Source: Phycisphaerae bacterium (GTDB taxonomy: Bacteria; Planctomycetota; Phycisphaerae; JAAYCJ01). Taken from it: a stretch of DNA of 6,120 nt. The notes below the pieces were generated by a model. It did no database searches, was not told the DNA's origin, and worked only from the letters and a program-made list of their open reading frames with translations. Below are positions 1-5,690 of the stretch, one piece after another. Location of the stretch: the NCBI GenBank assembly GCA_012514125.1, contig JAAZAW010000304.1, forward strand, positions 1-6,120. Reading direction: 5' to 3'. How positions within the stretch are numbered: position 1 is the first letter of the stretch; every line of letters starts with the position of its first letter. The translations under genes and the position numbers were made by a program.

Positions 1-54
1 GTCGGCAGGATGCGCGTAGGATACGGCGAGAGTGGTTTTCGGTGTTTGAGCCAT
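1..54 (-). CDS. 5' end of a divergent gene of unknown function (partial)
   Basis: The first 18 codons of a minus-strand gene are visible, starting MAQTPKTTLAVSYAHPAD and open to the window edge. The start is chosen because a near-perfect Shine-Dalgarno, GGAGGT at 62-67, sits 7 nt before this ATG. The product cannot be identified from 18 residues. The stretch LAVSYAHPAD resembles the start of the PIG-L (LmbE-like) deacetylase fold, where a strand leads into an AHPDD zinc motif. Here the second position of the usual Asp pair reads as AHPAD, so this is only a guess. No signal peptide is evident in what can be seen. It is divergent from the pseudopilin-like gene at 97. Confidence 0.6.
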   Translation of the reverse strand, partial: MAQTPKTTLAVSYAHPAD

Positions 55-61
55 GATCAAG

Positions 62-67
62 ACCTCC
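62..67 (-). promoter_or_regulatory. Shine-Dalgarno of the left-edge divergent gene
   Basis: GGAGGT on the minus strand lies 7 nt upstream of the ATG at 54. It is the strongest Shine-Dalgarno in the window and the main evidence that the edge fragment is a real gene start. Confidence 0.7.
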
Positions 68-96
68 ATTTCAAATTTTAAAAAGGATACAAAACT

Positions 97-792
97 ATGA
101 AACACGTTAACGATCGTACCCGGGGTTTACAACCCATACACGGTTTTACCTTAATTGAGCTTCTGGTGGTGGTGGCGATTATTGCGATTTTGATTGCGAT
201 TTTGTTGCCGGTATTGTCCAAGACCCGTTTTACGGCCAGGAAGGTGACTTGCGGGGCGCGACTTGGGCAGATTTACGTCGCTTTTTCCGCTTATCTTCAG
301 GATTATAACGATCAGGCCTTCTGGCGAGCCAATGATATCCATAACAACGGTATGGAGTGGTATGTTTATGGGGGGCGGGAAACCGGGAATTACTGCACGG
401 ACCAAATGGGGTTGTTTAATCGGGTTATTCCCCGGCCGTTGAATTTGTACGTTTCAAATGAAATTCGAACTTTTATGTGCCCGGAAGATTCCAAGGGGTG
501 GGAGTGGGCTCAGGGGTATACTCATTATGATTGGGTAGGCAATTCCTATATTTTTAATTGTACGGGTTATTTGTCGGAAGATTATCTTCCTCTTGACGAT
601 TTATCTCGAGGTTTTGCGGGCAAAGTTTTTACCACGGCGGCGGATTTGAGTACGACGGCAGTTTTTCTTGATACCAGTCTGGTGAAATCACCACAGGACT
701 GGCATGAAGGAAACGGGAATATTTGTTTCGGTGACGGCCATGTGAAATTTGTTATGGTCAAGGAATTGGAACGTTACTGCTGGAATCAATAA
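97..792 (+). CDS. Pseudopilin-like protein with prepilin-type N-terminus and H-x9-DG C-terminal motif
   Basis: A 231-residue protein with a type IV prepilin/type II secretion pseudopilin N-terminus. A short basic leader (residues 1-16) ends in Gly16, followed by FTLIELL, with Glu21 at the +5 position and a hydrophobic helix to about residue 40. A prepilin peptidase should cut between Gly16 and Phe17 and methylate Phe17. The C-terminal half contains FMCPED (126-131) and the H-x9-DG motif (His203 to Asp213-Gly214), the signature of the large DUF1559-type family in Planctomycetota, Lentisphaerota and Verrucomicrobiota. The protein is expected in the inner membrane or periplasm with a globular C-terminal domain; the function of these paralogues is unknown. 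AAAAGGA at 81-87, 9 nt before the ATG, supports the start. No pilus or secretion genes lie beside it, so it appears to be one of the scattered copies common in PVC genomes. Confidence 0.9.
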   Translation: MKHVNDRTRGLQPIHGFTLIELLVVVAIIAILIAILLPVLSKTRFTARKVTCGARLGQIYVAFSAYLQDYNDQAFWRANDIHNNGMEWYVYGGRETGNYCTDQMGLFNRVIPRPLNLYVSNEIRTFMCPEDSKGWEWAQGYTHYDWVGNSYIFNCTGYLSEDYLPLDDLSRGFAGKVFTTAADLSTTAVFLDTSLVKSPQDWHEGNGNICFGDGHVKFVMVKELERYCWNQ

Positions 793-931
793 GGGAGCGT
801 TGGGAGGCGGGTGAGTTTCTGTTTTTCCATCGGGGGTTGATTGGATTTTTATTGGACGGCCTCTGTGAGTTTGTAAATTCATGGAGGACGTGAGGGATAC
901 GGTTTGGGCGTTTTTGTTCATAACTTGTCTA

Positions 932-959
932 TTGCTTTTTTTGCATACTCCGATATTCT
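932..959 (+). promoter_or_regulatory. Weak candidate sigma70-type promoter before the DUF1540-like gene
   Basis: TTGCTT (932-937) and TATTCT (954-959) are 16 bp apart, each box matching its consensus only partly, in an AT-rich part of the 212-bp gap between 793 and 1004. It would give a leader of about 40 nt before the ATG at 1005. I see no other feature in that gap and no clear terminator for the gene ending at 792. Confidence 0.2.
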
Positions 960-1004
960 GAAACGAAGAGGGATTTTTAATACGAGATAAAGGGGGGTAG
1001 ACCA

Positions 1005-1310
1005 ATGGAAGAGATGGCAAAAGTCATTACATGCAAAACGACTGAATGCGTTTATAATACGGAACATAAATGTCATGCGCTGGCGATTTCGGTCAGCTCT
1101 GCCAGCAATCCTGTATGCCAGACATTTGTTGCGGGCGAGCACAAGAGCGGTGATCCGCATGCGATTGCCGGAGTTGGAGCCTGTCATGCCGAATCGTGTG
1201 AATATAACCGGGATCGCATGTGTTATGCCGGTTCCGTGGATGTGGGACACAAAGACCAGGAAGAGGCGGCGTGTCTGACCTTTGAAGCCCGTGTGCATGC
1301 GGAAATTTAG
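1005..1310 (+). CDS. Small cysteine-rich protein with two DUF1540-like modules
   Basis: A 101-residue protein made of two copies of one module. Copy one has Cys10, Cys15, Cys23 and Cys38 (spacing C-x4-C-x7-C-x14-C). Copy two has Cys60, Cys65, Cys73 and Cys90 (C-x4-C-x7-C-x16-C). Each has the pattern C-x4-C-x-YN ahead of the third Cys and ends with C-x-TF. This matches DUF1540, a short domain of unknown function. Four regularly spaced cysteines per module suggest binding of one metal ion (for example zinc) each, which is inference. There is no signal peptide or membrane segment, so it is probably cytoplasmic. AGGGGGG at 991-997, 7 nt upstream, supports the ATG at 1005 over the in-frame ATG at 1014. 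The gene lies 145 bp before the DUF2795-like gene, so the two may be co-transcribed or independent. Confidence 0.85.
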   Translation: MEEMAKVITCKTTECVYNTEHKCHALAISVSSASNPVCQTFVAGEHKSGDPHAIAGVGACHAESCEYNRDRMCYAGSVDVGHKDQEEAACLTFEARVHAEI

Positions 1311-1334
1311 TAAAGTAGTGTCGATCTGTAAATA

Positions 1335-1402
1335 TCCGCCGGCGGGGGAATGAAAGCCATTGAATTGTGACAGCCGCTTTGCAATTCATAGAAGTCGGCG
1401 GA
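1335..1402 (+). other. Nested inverted repeats in the leader of the DUF2795-like gene
   Basis: An outer pair, TCCGCCG (1335-1341) and CGGCGGA (1396-1402), encloses an inner pair, TGAATTG (1361-1367) and CAATTCA (1382-1388). In RNA this could form a stem interrupted by an asymmetric internal loop. The left outer arm is also part of a self-complementary 10-mer, CCGCCGGCGG (1336-1345), which would compete with the outer pairing. No U-tract follows, so it is not a terminator. It could be a structured 5' leader, an operator region, or chance. Confidence 0.35.
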
Positions 1403-1455
1403 GAGCGTGTATTACGCTTTATACCAACCTAGCGGTTTATGAGGGGAAAATAATC

Positions 1456-1689
1456 ATGGGAAATGAAAAAAGCGGATTTGGCGGGATAGGGGGGATGGTA
1501 CAGAACCTGGTGATCGAGGTTCAGCGATATCTCAAGGGCATTGATTTTCCTTCCAACAAGAACAAGTTGATCGAAAAAGCCCGGGAGAATGGGGCACCCA
1601 AACCGATTATGGATATTTTGGACAAGCTTCAGGATCGCGAATACGACAGCCCGACCGACGTGGAAAGGGAAGTCGGCAAGTTTGAATAA
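1456..1689 (+). CDS. DUF2795-like small protein
   Basis: A 77-residue protein whose residues 19-74 match the DUF2795 pattern. They begin with VIEVQRYLKGIDFP, continue through a charged helix and a KAREN-GAP turn, and end with a second helix followed by REYDSPTDVEREVG. The fold is small and probably helical, the function of the family is unknown, and the protein is expected in the cytoplasm. A Gly-rich N-terminal stretch (residues 7-13) precedes the domain. The start is the ATG at 1456, with GAGGGG at 1441-1446 placed 9 nt upstream. An upstream in-frame TTG at 1360 would add 32 residues, but it lacks a convincing ribosome site and the extra residues do not resemble the family. A strong terminator follows directly. 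Confidence 0.85.
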   Translation: MGNEKSGFGGIGGMVQNLVIEVQRYLKGIDFPSNKNKLIEKARENGAPKPIMDILDKLQDREYDSPTDVEREVGKFE

Positions 1690-1700
1690 GGTTTTACTGA

Positions 1701-1737
1701 AAGAGCTGCAAGTTGAGAGGCTTGCGCTCTTTTTTTA
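1701..1737 (+). terminator. Intrinsic terminator after the DUF2795-like gene
   Basis: The left arm is AAGAGC (1701-1706), a bulged T, then GCAAG (1708-1712). An 8-nt loop follows, then the right arm CTTGC-GCTCTT (1721-1731), running into a T tract to 1736. The stem is 11 bp with a single bulge. It starts 11 bp after the stop codon at 1687-1689. Confidence 0.85.
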
Positions 1738-1780
1738 TTTTGTTCCTTAATTGCGGGGGGGCAATATCGGGGTATATCGT

Positions 1781-1809
1781 TTGCATATAGCGGTTTTTTC
1801 ATATAAGAT
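1781..1809 (+). promoter_or_regulatory. Weak candidate promoter of the SIS-domain gene
   Basis: TTGCAT (1781-1786) and TAAGAT (1804-1809) are separated by 17 bp in the AT-rich gap between the upstream terminator and the ATG at 1854. The boxes match the sigma70 consensus at 3/6 and 4/6. A promoter must lie in this gap because the preceding transcript ends at the terminator near 1737; the exact boxes are uncertain. Confidence 0.3.
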
Positions 1810-1853
1810 ACTCATCTGTTGATTTTTATTTATGTATTCGTGGAGATAAGACA

Positions 1854-2867
1854 ATGAAGAACGAACAAAATTATATGCAATTTGCGTTGTGCCGCGAAAT
1901 GCTGGAAACGCCCGCGATTATTCACAATTTCAAATTGACCCAGACGGAGCGAGTTGTCCAGGCGATCAAACAGGCTGGGCGGTTGTTTTTCACGGGCGAA
2001 GGATCGAGTCGGATTTTCCCGTCGAAAAATGCGATAGCTGACGCTTATCGGAAGGGAATGGATATTTGCTTTGCCACCGAAGGCGATCGTCAGGCGGGAG
2101 AATATGATCTGTCGAAATTCGTGGTTTTTGCTGCCAGCAACAGCGGAAAGACCAAGGAAGTCGTTTGGCTTTTCGACAAGCTTGAAAAGGCGGGTCATAA
2201 GAATATTTTTGGGTTGACTGCCAACAAGGCTACCAAACTTGAAGAACTTGCCGAGCAGACTTTCGTGCTTAGTTGCGGCAAGGAAGATGCGGTTGCAGCC
2301 ACCAAGAGTGTCGCGGAACAGGCTCTGTTTTATCAGGCTTTGCTGGGACAGGTTCGCGGGGAATGCACTGCTTGTAAACTTGGTGTTTTGGCGGACGCGG
2401 TCGAAAATGCGTTGACGCTTTCGATCGATCCATCGATTACCGCTGCGATTGCGGGTGCGGGTACGATTTATTTTGCGGGGCGAAATGACGGTGTGGCTGA
2501 AGAGTTGACGCTTAAGACCAATGAGATTACGCGTAAAAAGAGCGACTTCCTTGAAGGCACGTATGCCTTGCATGGGATTGAGGAAGTTATGAATCCCAAT
2601 GATGTCTTGATCTTTATCGATCCGTTTGACGCGGAACTGGAAAAAATCCAGGAAACACTTGTCAAGGGCGTGGGTATGAAAGTTTTCGCGATTTCAAGTA
2701 AAGATGCGGGCTTCCCGACGATCCAGATTAAAGACGTCGGGGATCTGACCACGTATGTTCAACTGGCGGCGGGCTGGAACCTGCTGGTGGAAGTGGGATT
2801 GCATTTGAAGATCAACCTTGATAAACCGACGCGTGCTCGTAAAGTCGGCAACGAATTTGTCGGCTAA
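1854..2867 (+). CDS. Double-SIS-domain sugar-phosphate isomerase/deaminase (GlmS isomerase-half type, no glutaminase domain)
   Basis: A 337-residue protein with two SIS domains, roughly residues 30-170 and 190-330. Phosphosugar-site motifs are GEGSS (48-52), SNSGKTKE (95-102) and ATKS (149-152). Aligned by eye to the E. coli GlmS isomerase domain, Glu217, Glu224 and His240 fall at GlmS Glu481, Glu488 and His504. Lys330, in DKPTRARK, falls at GlmS Lys603 with the same spacing from Asp-x-Pro. The catalytic set therefore seems intact. There is no N-terminal Cys-nucleophile glutaminase domain, so it probably does not make glucosamine-6-phosphate from glutamine. Likely roles are those of stand-alone relatives such as AgaS or FrlB: deamination/isomerisation of an amino-sugar phosphate, or deglycation of a fructosamine phosphate. 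It should be cytoplasmic. GGAGAT at 1842-1847, 6 nt upstream, supports the start. It forms a one-gene unit between two terminators. The substrate is not determined. Confidence 0.9.
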   Translation: MKNEQNYMQFALCREMLETPAIIHNFKLTQTERVVQAIKQAGRLFFTGEGSSRIFPSKNAIADAYRKGMDICFATEGDRQAGEYDLSKFVVFAASNSGKTKEVVWLFDKLEKAGHKNIFGLTANKATKLEELAEQTFVLSCGKEDAVAATKSVAEQALFYQALLGQVRGECTACKLGVLADAVENALTLSIDPSITAAIAGAGTIYFAGRNDGVAEELTLKTNEITRKKSDFLEGTYALHGIEEVMNPNDVLIFIDPFDAELEKIQETLVKGVGMKVFAISSKDAGFPTIQIKDVGDLTTYVQLAAGWNLLVEVGLHLKINLDKPTRARKVGNEFVG

Positions 2868-2901
2868 ATTGACCGATAGAATTTATGGATGAGAAATTTT
2901 T

Positions 2902-2939
2902 AAGGATGCGGATCCGGCTGGGATTCGCATCCTTTTTTT
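2902..2939 (+). terminator. Strong intrinsic terminator of the SIS-domain gene
   Basis: AAGGATGCG (2902-2910) pairs perfectly with CGCATCCTT (2926-2934). The stem extends through a G-U pair (2911/2925) and ATCC/GGAT to a 5-nt loop (2916-2920), giving 14 bp in all. A run of T follows to 2939. On the opposite strand the hairpin is followed by A-rich sequence, so it works in the plus direction only. Confidence 0.9.
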
Positions 2940-2971
2940 AAAAGACAACACGAAAACGAGGCGTCGTGTTG
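2940..2971 (-). terminator. Probable terminator of the minus-strand operon
   Basis: CAACACGA (2946-2953) and TCGTGTTG (2964-2971) form an 8-bp perfect stem with a 10-nt loop. Read on the minus strand, the stem is followed by TCTTTT (2945-2940). It lies 18 bp past the stop codon of the ceramidase-like gene. The U tract is short, so efficiency is uncertain, but the position between convergent units fits. Confidence 0.55.
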
Positions 2972-2989
2972 AACGAATTGCTCAGATTT

Positions 2990-4315
2990 TTATTCGAGGT
3001 TGGTTGAAGAGCTTATTTTTTGCAGAAGTGTCAAGGCTGCTTCACAGACGACTTGGCCGACATCAGGCTGGTAAAGATAAACGCCACAATATTTCGGACA
3101 CAGGCCGGCTTCGTAATGATCGATTTCATACGCATGTTTGTTCGGAAAATATCCGGCATATCCATTGGTCAGGGTTATTACGGCGGTAAACCGGAAGGGT
3201 GACGAAGATTTGATCTGCGTTCCATATTCTGTGAAATATTCGCCTGGTATGCCGACAAAAGCCAATGATCCGATCCTCATCGCATAAAGAGAGATGGTTT
3301 TTACTTTTTTTTGAGGACTCTTTGATTCGATTATTTTTAAAGCATCCACGGCCCAATCCAATTGTGTTTGATGAAAACAATAAGCCCAGTCTGAGTGATC
3401 TTTTGTGGGGTATTTTTCCAACTCTTTTTTGGTTTGTTCGATCAGGGTTATCAGATCGTCTTTTTCGGGCAACGGTTGAAGGGGTAAGTCGACGTTTATC
3501 GATTCATAATTTAGTGCAATATTTTCTTCCATTGAAATGGAAGGAAGAAGTTCCAGGGTTTTTTGGGCCAATTTATAACCGGTTTCACGGGCGGATTTTT
3601 CTGTTGGTTTCAGGAAAACAAAATTTTTCGGATTCAAATCTCCGCTGGCTCCGGTCAGATGAAATACGTGAACGTTTTTTTTGAAGCTTTCCTGGATTTT
3701 AATTTCAGTATATCCGGGGAAATCCGGTGCGATCATTCCATTATAGGAATGCAGATTGACGGGGTGGCAGGCGTAATTCAGTAAAATAGCCAGAGGTTCG
3801 TTTTGCATATTTTCAATGCGGACGACTCCAAGCTGGTTGTCTACCGGGCCATCATCCGTCACACGATTCACGGCAATATCAGGGCAGGAGATATAATCGG
3901 CTCCGATTCTTGCCGATACCTTGGAATCAATGGCTTGAGCGGTGAGTGTTTGTAATTTGGTTTCCAGCTCCTGACAATAGGCGTCATTGACCGCTCCCCA
4001 ATTTCGGAAATGAACTGTGGCAGGGCCTGCGTGGGTATGAGTCGCTGCGAGCAGGATTGCGTTGACAGGAATATCATATTTGCAGGAAAGTTTTTTTCGA
4101 ATCTGATCGGCATAAGCAGTATCCCATCCGATCAGATCCGCGGAAATTAAGAGCAGCCGTTTATTTTCCGATTCAAGGTACAACGCTTTTGCAAAGAGAG
4201 GAAACAAGATTCCCTGTGAAGGGCCAAATGCTCCCCCGGATAATTCCAGACCCGTGGGAGGTGTGATATCAATGCGTGATGTGCCACACCTGAGTTTTTG
4301 TGAATCATGCGACAT
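2990..4315 (-). CDS. Neutral/alkaline ceramidase-like metallohydrolase, cytoplasmic variant
   Basis: A 441-residue protein resembling the N-terminal catalytic domain of neutral/alkaline non-lysosomal ceramidases. Visible motifs are RIDITPP (14-20), the metal-site THTHAGP (92-98), ACHPVNL (182-188) with His184, GASGDLNP (222-229), GIPGEYF (355-361) with Glu359, and NGYAGYFPN (384-392). His95, His184, Glu359 and one of Tyr386/Tyr389 fit the His/His/Glu/Tyr zinc site of the family. In true ceramidases the loop reads GDVSPN, with Ser as nucleophile; here Asn228 takes that place, so ordinary ceramide hydrolysis is doubtful. It lacks the family's usual signal peptide and is far shorter than the roughly 650-750 residues of secreted enzymes, leaving little room for the C-terminal Ig-like domain. 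AAAAGGA (4326-4332) overlaps the upstream gene's stop codon and supports the ATG at 4315. It is the last gene of a three-gene operon. The substrate is unknown. Confidence 0.85.
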   Translation of the reverse strand: MSHDSQKLRCGTSRIDITPPTGLELSGGAFGPSQGILFPLFAKALYLESENKRLLLISADLIGWDTAYADQIRKKLSCKYDIPVNAILLAATHTHAGPATVHFRNWGAVNDAYCQELETKLQTLTAQAIDSKVSARIGADYISCPDIAVNRVTDDGPVDNQLGVVRIENMQNEPLAILLNYACHPVNLHSYNGMIAPDFPGYTEIKIQESFKKNVHVFHLTGASGDLNPKNFVFLKPTEKSARETGYKLAQKTLELLPSISMEENIALNYESINVDLPLQPLPEKDDLITLIEQTKKELEKYPTKDHSDWAYCFHQTQLDWAVDALKIIESKSPQKKVKTISLYAMRIGSLAFVGIPGEYFTEYGTQIKSSSPFRFTAVITLTNGYAGYFPNKHAYEIDHYEAGLCPKYCGVYLYQPDVGQVVCEAALTLLQKISSSTNLE

Positions 4316-4325
4316 TTTTATATGA

Positions 4326-4332
4326 TCCTTTT
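4326..4332 (-). promoter_or_regulatory. Shine-Dalgarno overlapping the upstream stop codon
   Basis: AAAAGGA on the minus strand lies 10 nt before the ATG at 4315. It shares bases with the TAA stop (4331-4333) of the isomerase-like gene. The overlap suggests translational coupling of the two genes. Confidence 0.7.
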
Positions 4333-5665
4333 AAAAAGTGACCGTTCGTAATTTGATGATTTTTGACCAGTTGATAATTTCTTCTGTCTTATGCCCGTAA
4401 CCAGCCATCCAGTGATGGCCGATGCCTTGTTCGTGAATCCATTCGATAACCCTGTCCGTGGGTTTTATTAATCGGACGCGTAGCGGGTTTCCTGGGAAGA
4501 CCATTTCGGTTGAAACAGCTTGGCCTTCCAGAACGGCGCATTGGTAACCTTGTTCGCAGGGGATTAAATTAATCAGCGTTACCGGACCGGGCTTGGCGGG
4601 GAAGAGTGAGCAGACCCCCTGGTCCATCAGACGAACGGGGGCAAGGGTGATGTCTTCTTTTTTTTCCGCAAGGCTATACGAGCCTGATCCGCAGTGAGTC
4701 AGTATCACCGAGCCGTCTTCCAGCGGTTCGAGCCAATCGGTATTATGGGTAGGGCTATCGGTCAACAGTGAGAGCACAAGCTGGCCCACAGCGCCGTTGA
4801 TATCGCCCTCGCAACTGAGAGGAATTCCTTCGTCAGCCAGGAGCGACGCTGCCAAACAGACCCGTCCCATCAGATGAGGATAGCAGCCGACGGTCAGGGC
4901 ACTGAGTTGATTCAATTCGACGAGTTCTCGAATGGCCAGATACATTTTCACCGAATCGATTCCTGCTTCTTCGGAGGCAAGACATCGGCTGCTTTTTTCA
5001 CAGACGGATTGCCAGATCGATAACGCTTCAGATTTGGAGAATTCCTGTGCCCGTGTGAGCAGTTGCGGTAAGTCCAGGTTTACGATACGCGGACCGATGT
5101 ATTTTTTCAGGGCAAATTCGTTGACGGCAACTTCGGTCATACCGCGAGCATGATTGCCCAGAAGTCCGATTTTGGCGCGGCGTAATCGGGATTTGAGGCT
5201 GACGGCTCGAAGAAATGTCATCGCCTTGTCAAGAGTTGTTCCCTTTTCCAGAATACCACAAACGCACCGATACGATGCATCTAACTGCCTGAGATACGCC
5301 GTCAATTGCTGTGTGCCGCAAAGGGCACCGGTTTCCATTCCAGGCAACGACCAGAGAAGGATCGGTACGTTACATTCTTCCAGCATATCCAACACAAGAT
5401 AATCTTCGAACCAACTGACCGGAACGATCGCCAAAGCATCGATATGTTCTTCCGCGGCTTTTCGTCCGGCTCTTGTCGCCTGTTTGGGATGGTTCACTTC
5501 ACCCAGCGTTATCACGTCGCAACCGGCATTTTTGAGAAGAACCTCAAACTTTTTCACGGCTTGAAGTCCTCGGTCGGCTCCAACTTCCAGGGGGCTTGCA
5601 ACCGAGGCCACCGCGACACGAGGAATAAGGTTACGCCGCTGGGATGATATCTTCGGATTATTCAT
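4331..5665 (-). CDS. L-fucose/L-arabinose isomerase-like protein
   Basis: A 444-residue protein of the L-fucose isomerase-related family (COG2407 type), shorter than E. coli FucI (about 590) but usual for this group. The N-terminal half looks like two Rossmann-type domains: VAVASVASPLE from residue 17, a DALAIVPVSWFEDYL region near 76-90, then KIGLLGNHARGMTE (165-178). The C-terminal part has GCYPHLMGR (260-268), CEGDINGA (285-292), THCGSGSY (323-330) and GIGHHWMAGYGH (414-425). Glu286, Asp288 and the late His residues are candidate metal ligands, but I cannot assign them firmly. It should interconvert an aldose and a ketose in the cytoplasm. The start is set at 5665 because AAAAGGA (5673-5679) lies 7 nt upstream; an in-frame ATG at 5755 would add 30 residues, lacks family resemblance and would overlap the upstream gene. 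Gaps to its neighbours are 25 and 15 bp. The sugar cannot be told from sequence. Confidence 0.85.
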   Translation of the reverse strand: MNNPKISSQRRNLIPRVAVASVASPLEVGADRGLQAVKKFEVLLKNAGCDVITLGEVNHPKQATRAGRKAAEEHIDALAIVPVSWFEDYLVLDMLEECNVPILLWSLPGMETGALCGTQQLTAYLRQLDASYRCVCGILEKGTTLDKAMTFLRAVSLKSRLRRAKIGLLGNHARGMTEVAVNEFALKKYIGPRIVNLDLPQLLTRAQEFSKSEALSIWQSVCEKSSRCLASEEAGIDSVKMYLAIRELVELNQLSALTVGCYPHLMGRVCLAASLLADEGIPLSCEGDINGAVGQLVLSLLTDSPTHNTDWLEPLEDGSVILTHCGSGSYSLAEKKEDITLAPVRLMDQGVCSLFPAKPGPVTLINLIPCEQGYQCAVLEGQAVSTEMVFPGNPLRVRLIKPTDRVIEWIHEQGIGHHWMAGYGHKTEEIINWSKIIKLRTVTF

Positions 5666-5672
5666 TTTATAG

Positions 5673-5679
5673 TCCTTTT
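5673..5679 (-). promoter_or_regulatory. Shine-Dalgarno that fixes the start of the isomerase-like gene
   Basis: AAAAGGA on the minus strand, 7 nt before the ATG at 5665, lies in the 25-bp gap after the stop codon at 5691-5693. It favours the shorter isomerase-like start over the ATG at 5755. Confidence 0.75.
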
Positions 5680-5690
5680 GTGCAGGGATT

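Noticed and set aside
181..204. Perfect tandem 12-bp repeat ATTGCGATTTTG x2 within the pseudopilin gene
   Set aside because: It encodes IAIL-IAIL inside the hydrophobic helix, and the distance from Phe17 to the helix Pro38 is the usual one for the family, so there is no insertion. The repeat follows from conserved hydrophobic residues and codon choice.
793..1004. Search for a terminator or small RNA in the largest gene-free gap
   Set aside because: Several T runs are present, but no stem of convincing length precedes them, and no RNA gene or repeat could be recognised.
1360..1455. 32-codon extension of the DUF2795-like gene from a TTG
   Set aside because: There is no Shine-Dalgarno at a useful distance, the sequence is unlike the family, and it falls in the inverted-repeat leader. 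The ATG at 1456 has GAGGGG upstream.
1750..1765. Small inverted repeat ATTGC-G6-GCAAT before the SIS-domain gene
   Set aside because: The arms are only 5 bp around a G run, with no T tract or known operator pattern. It is compatible with chance.
1830..2573. Long open frame of 247 codons antisense to the SIS-domain gene
   Set aside because: It overlaps a well-supported enzyme gene, its translation resembles no family I know, and it ends inside the upstream gap. It is a frame shadow.
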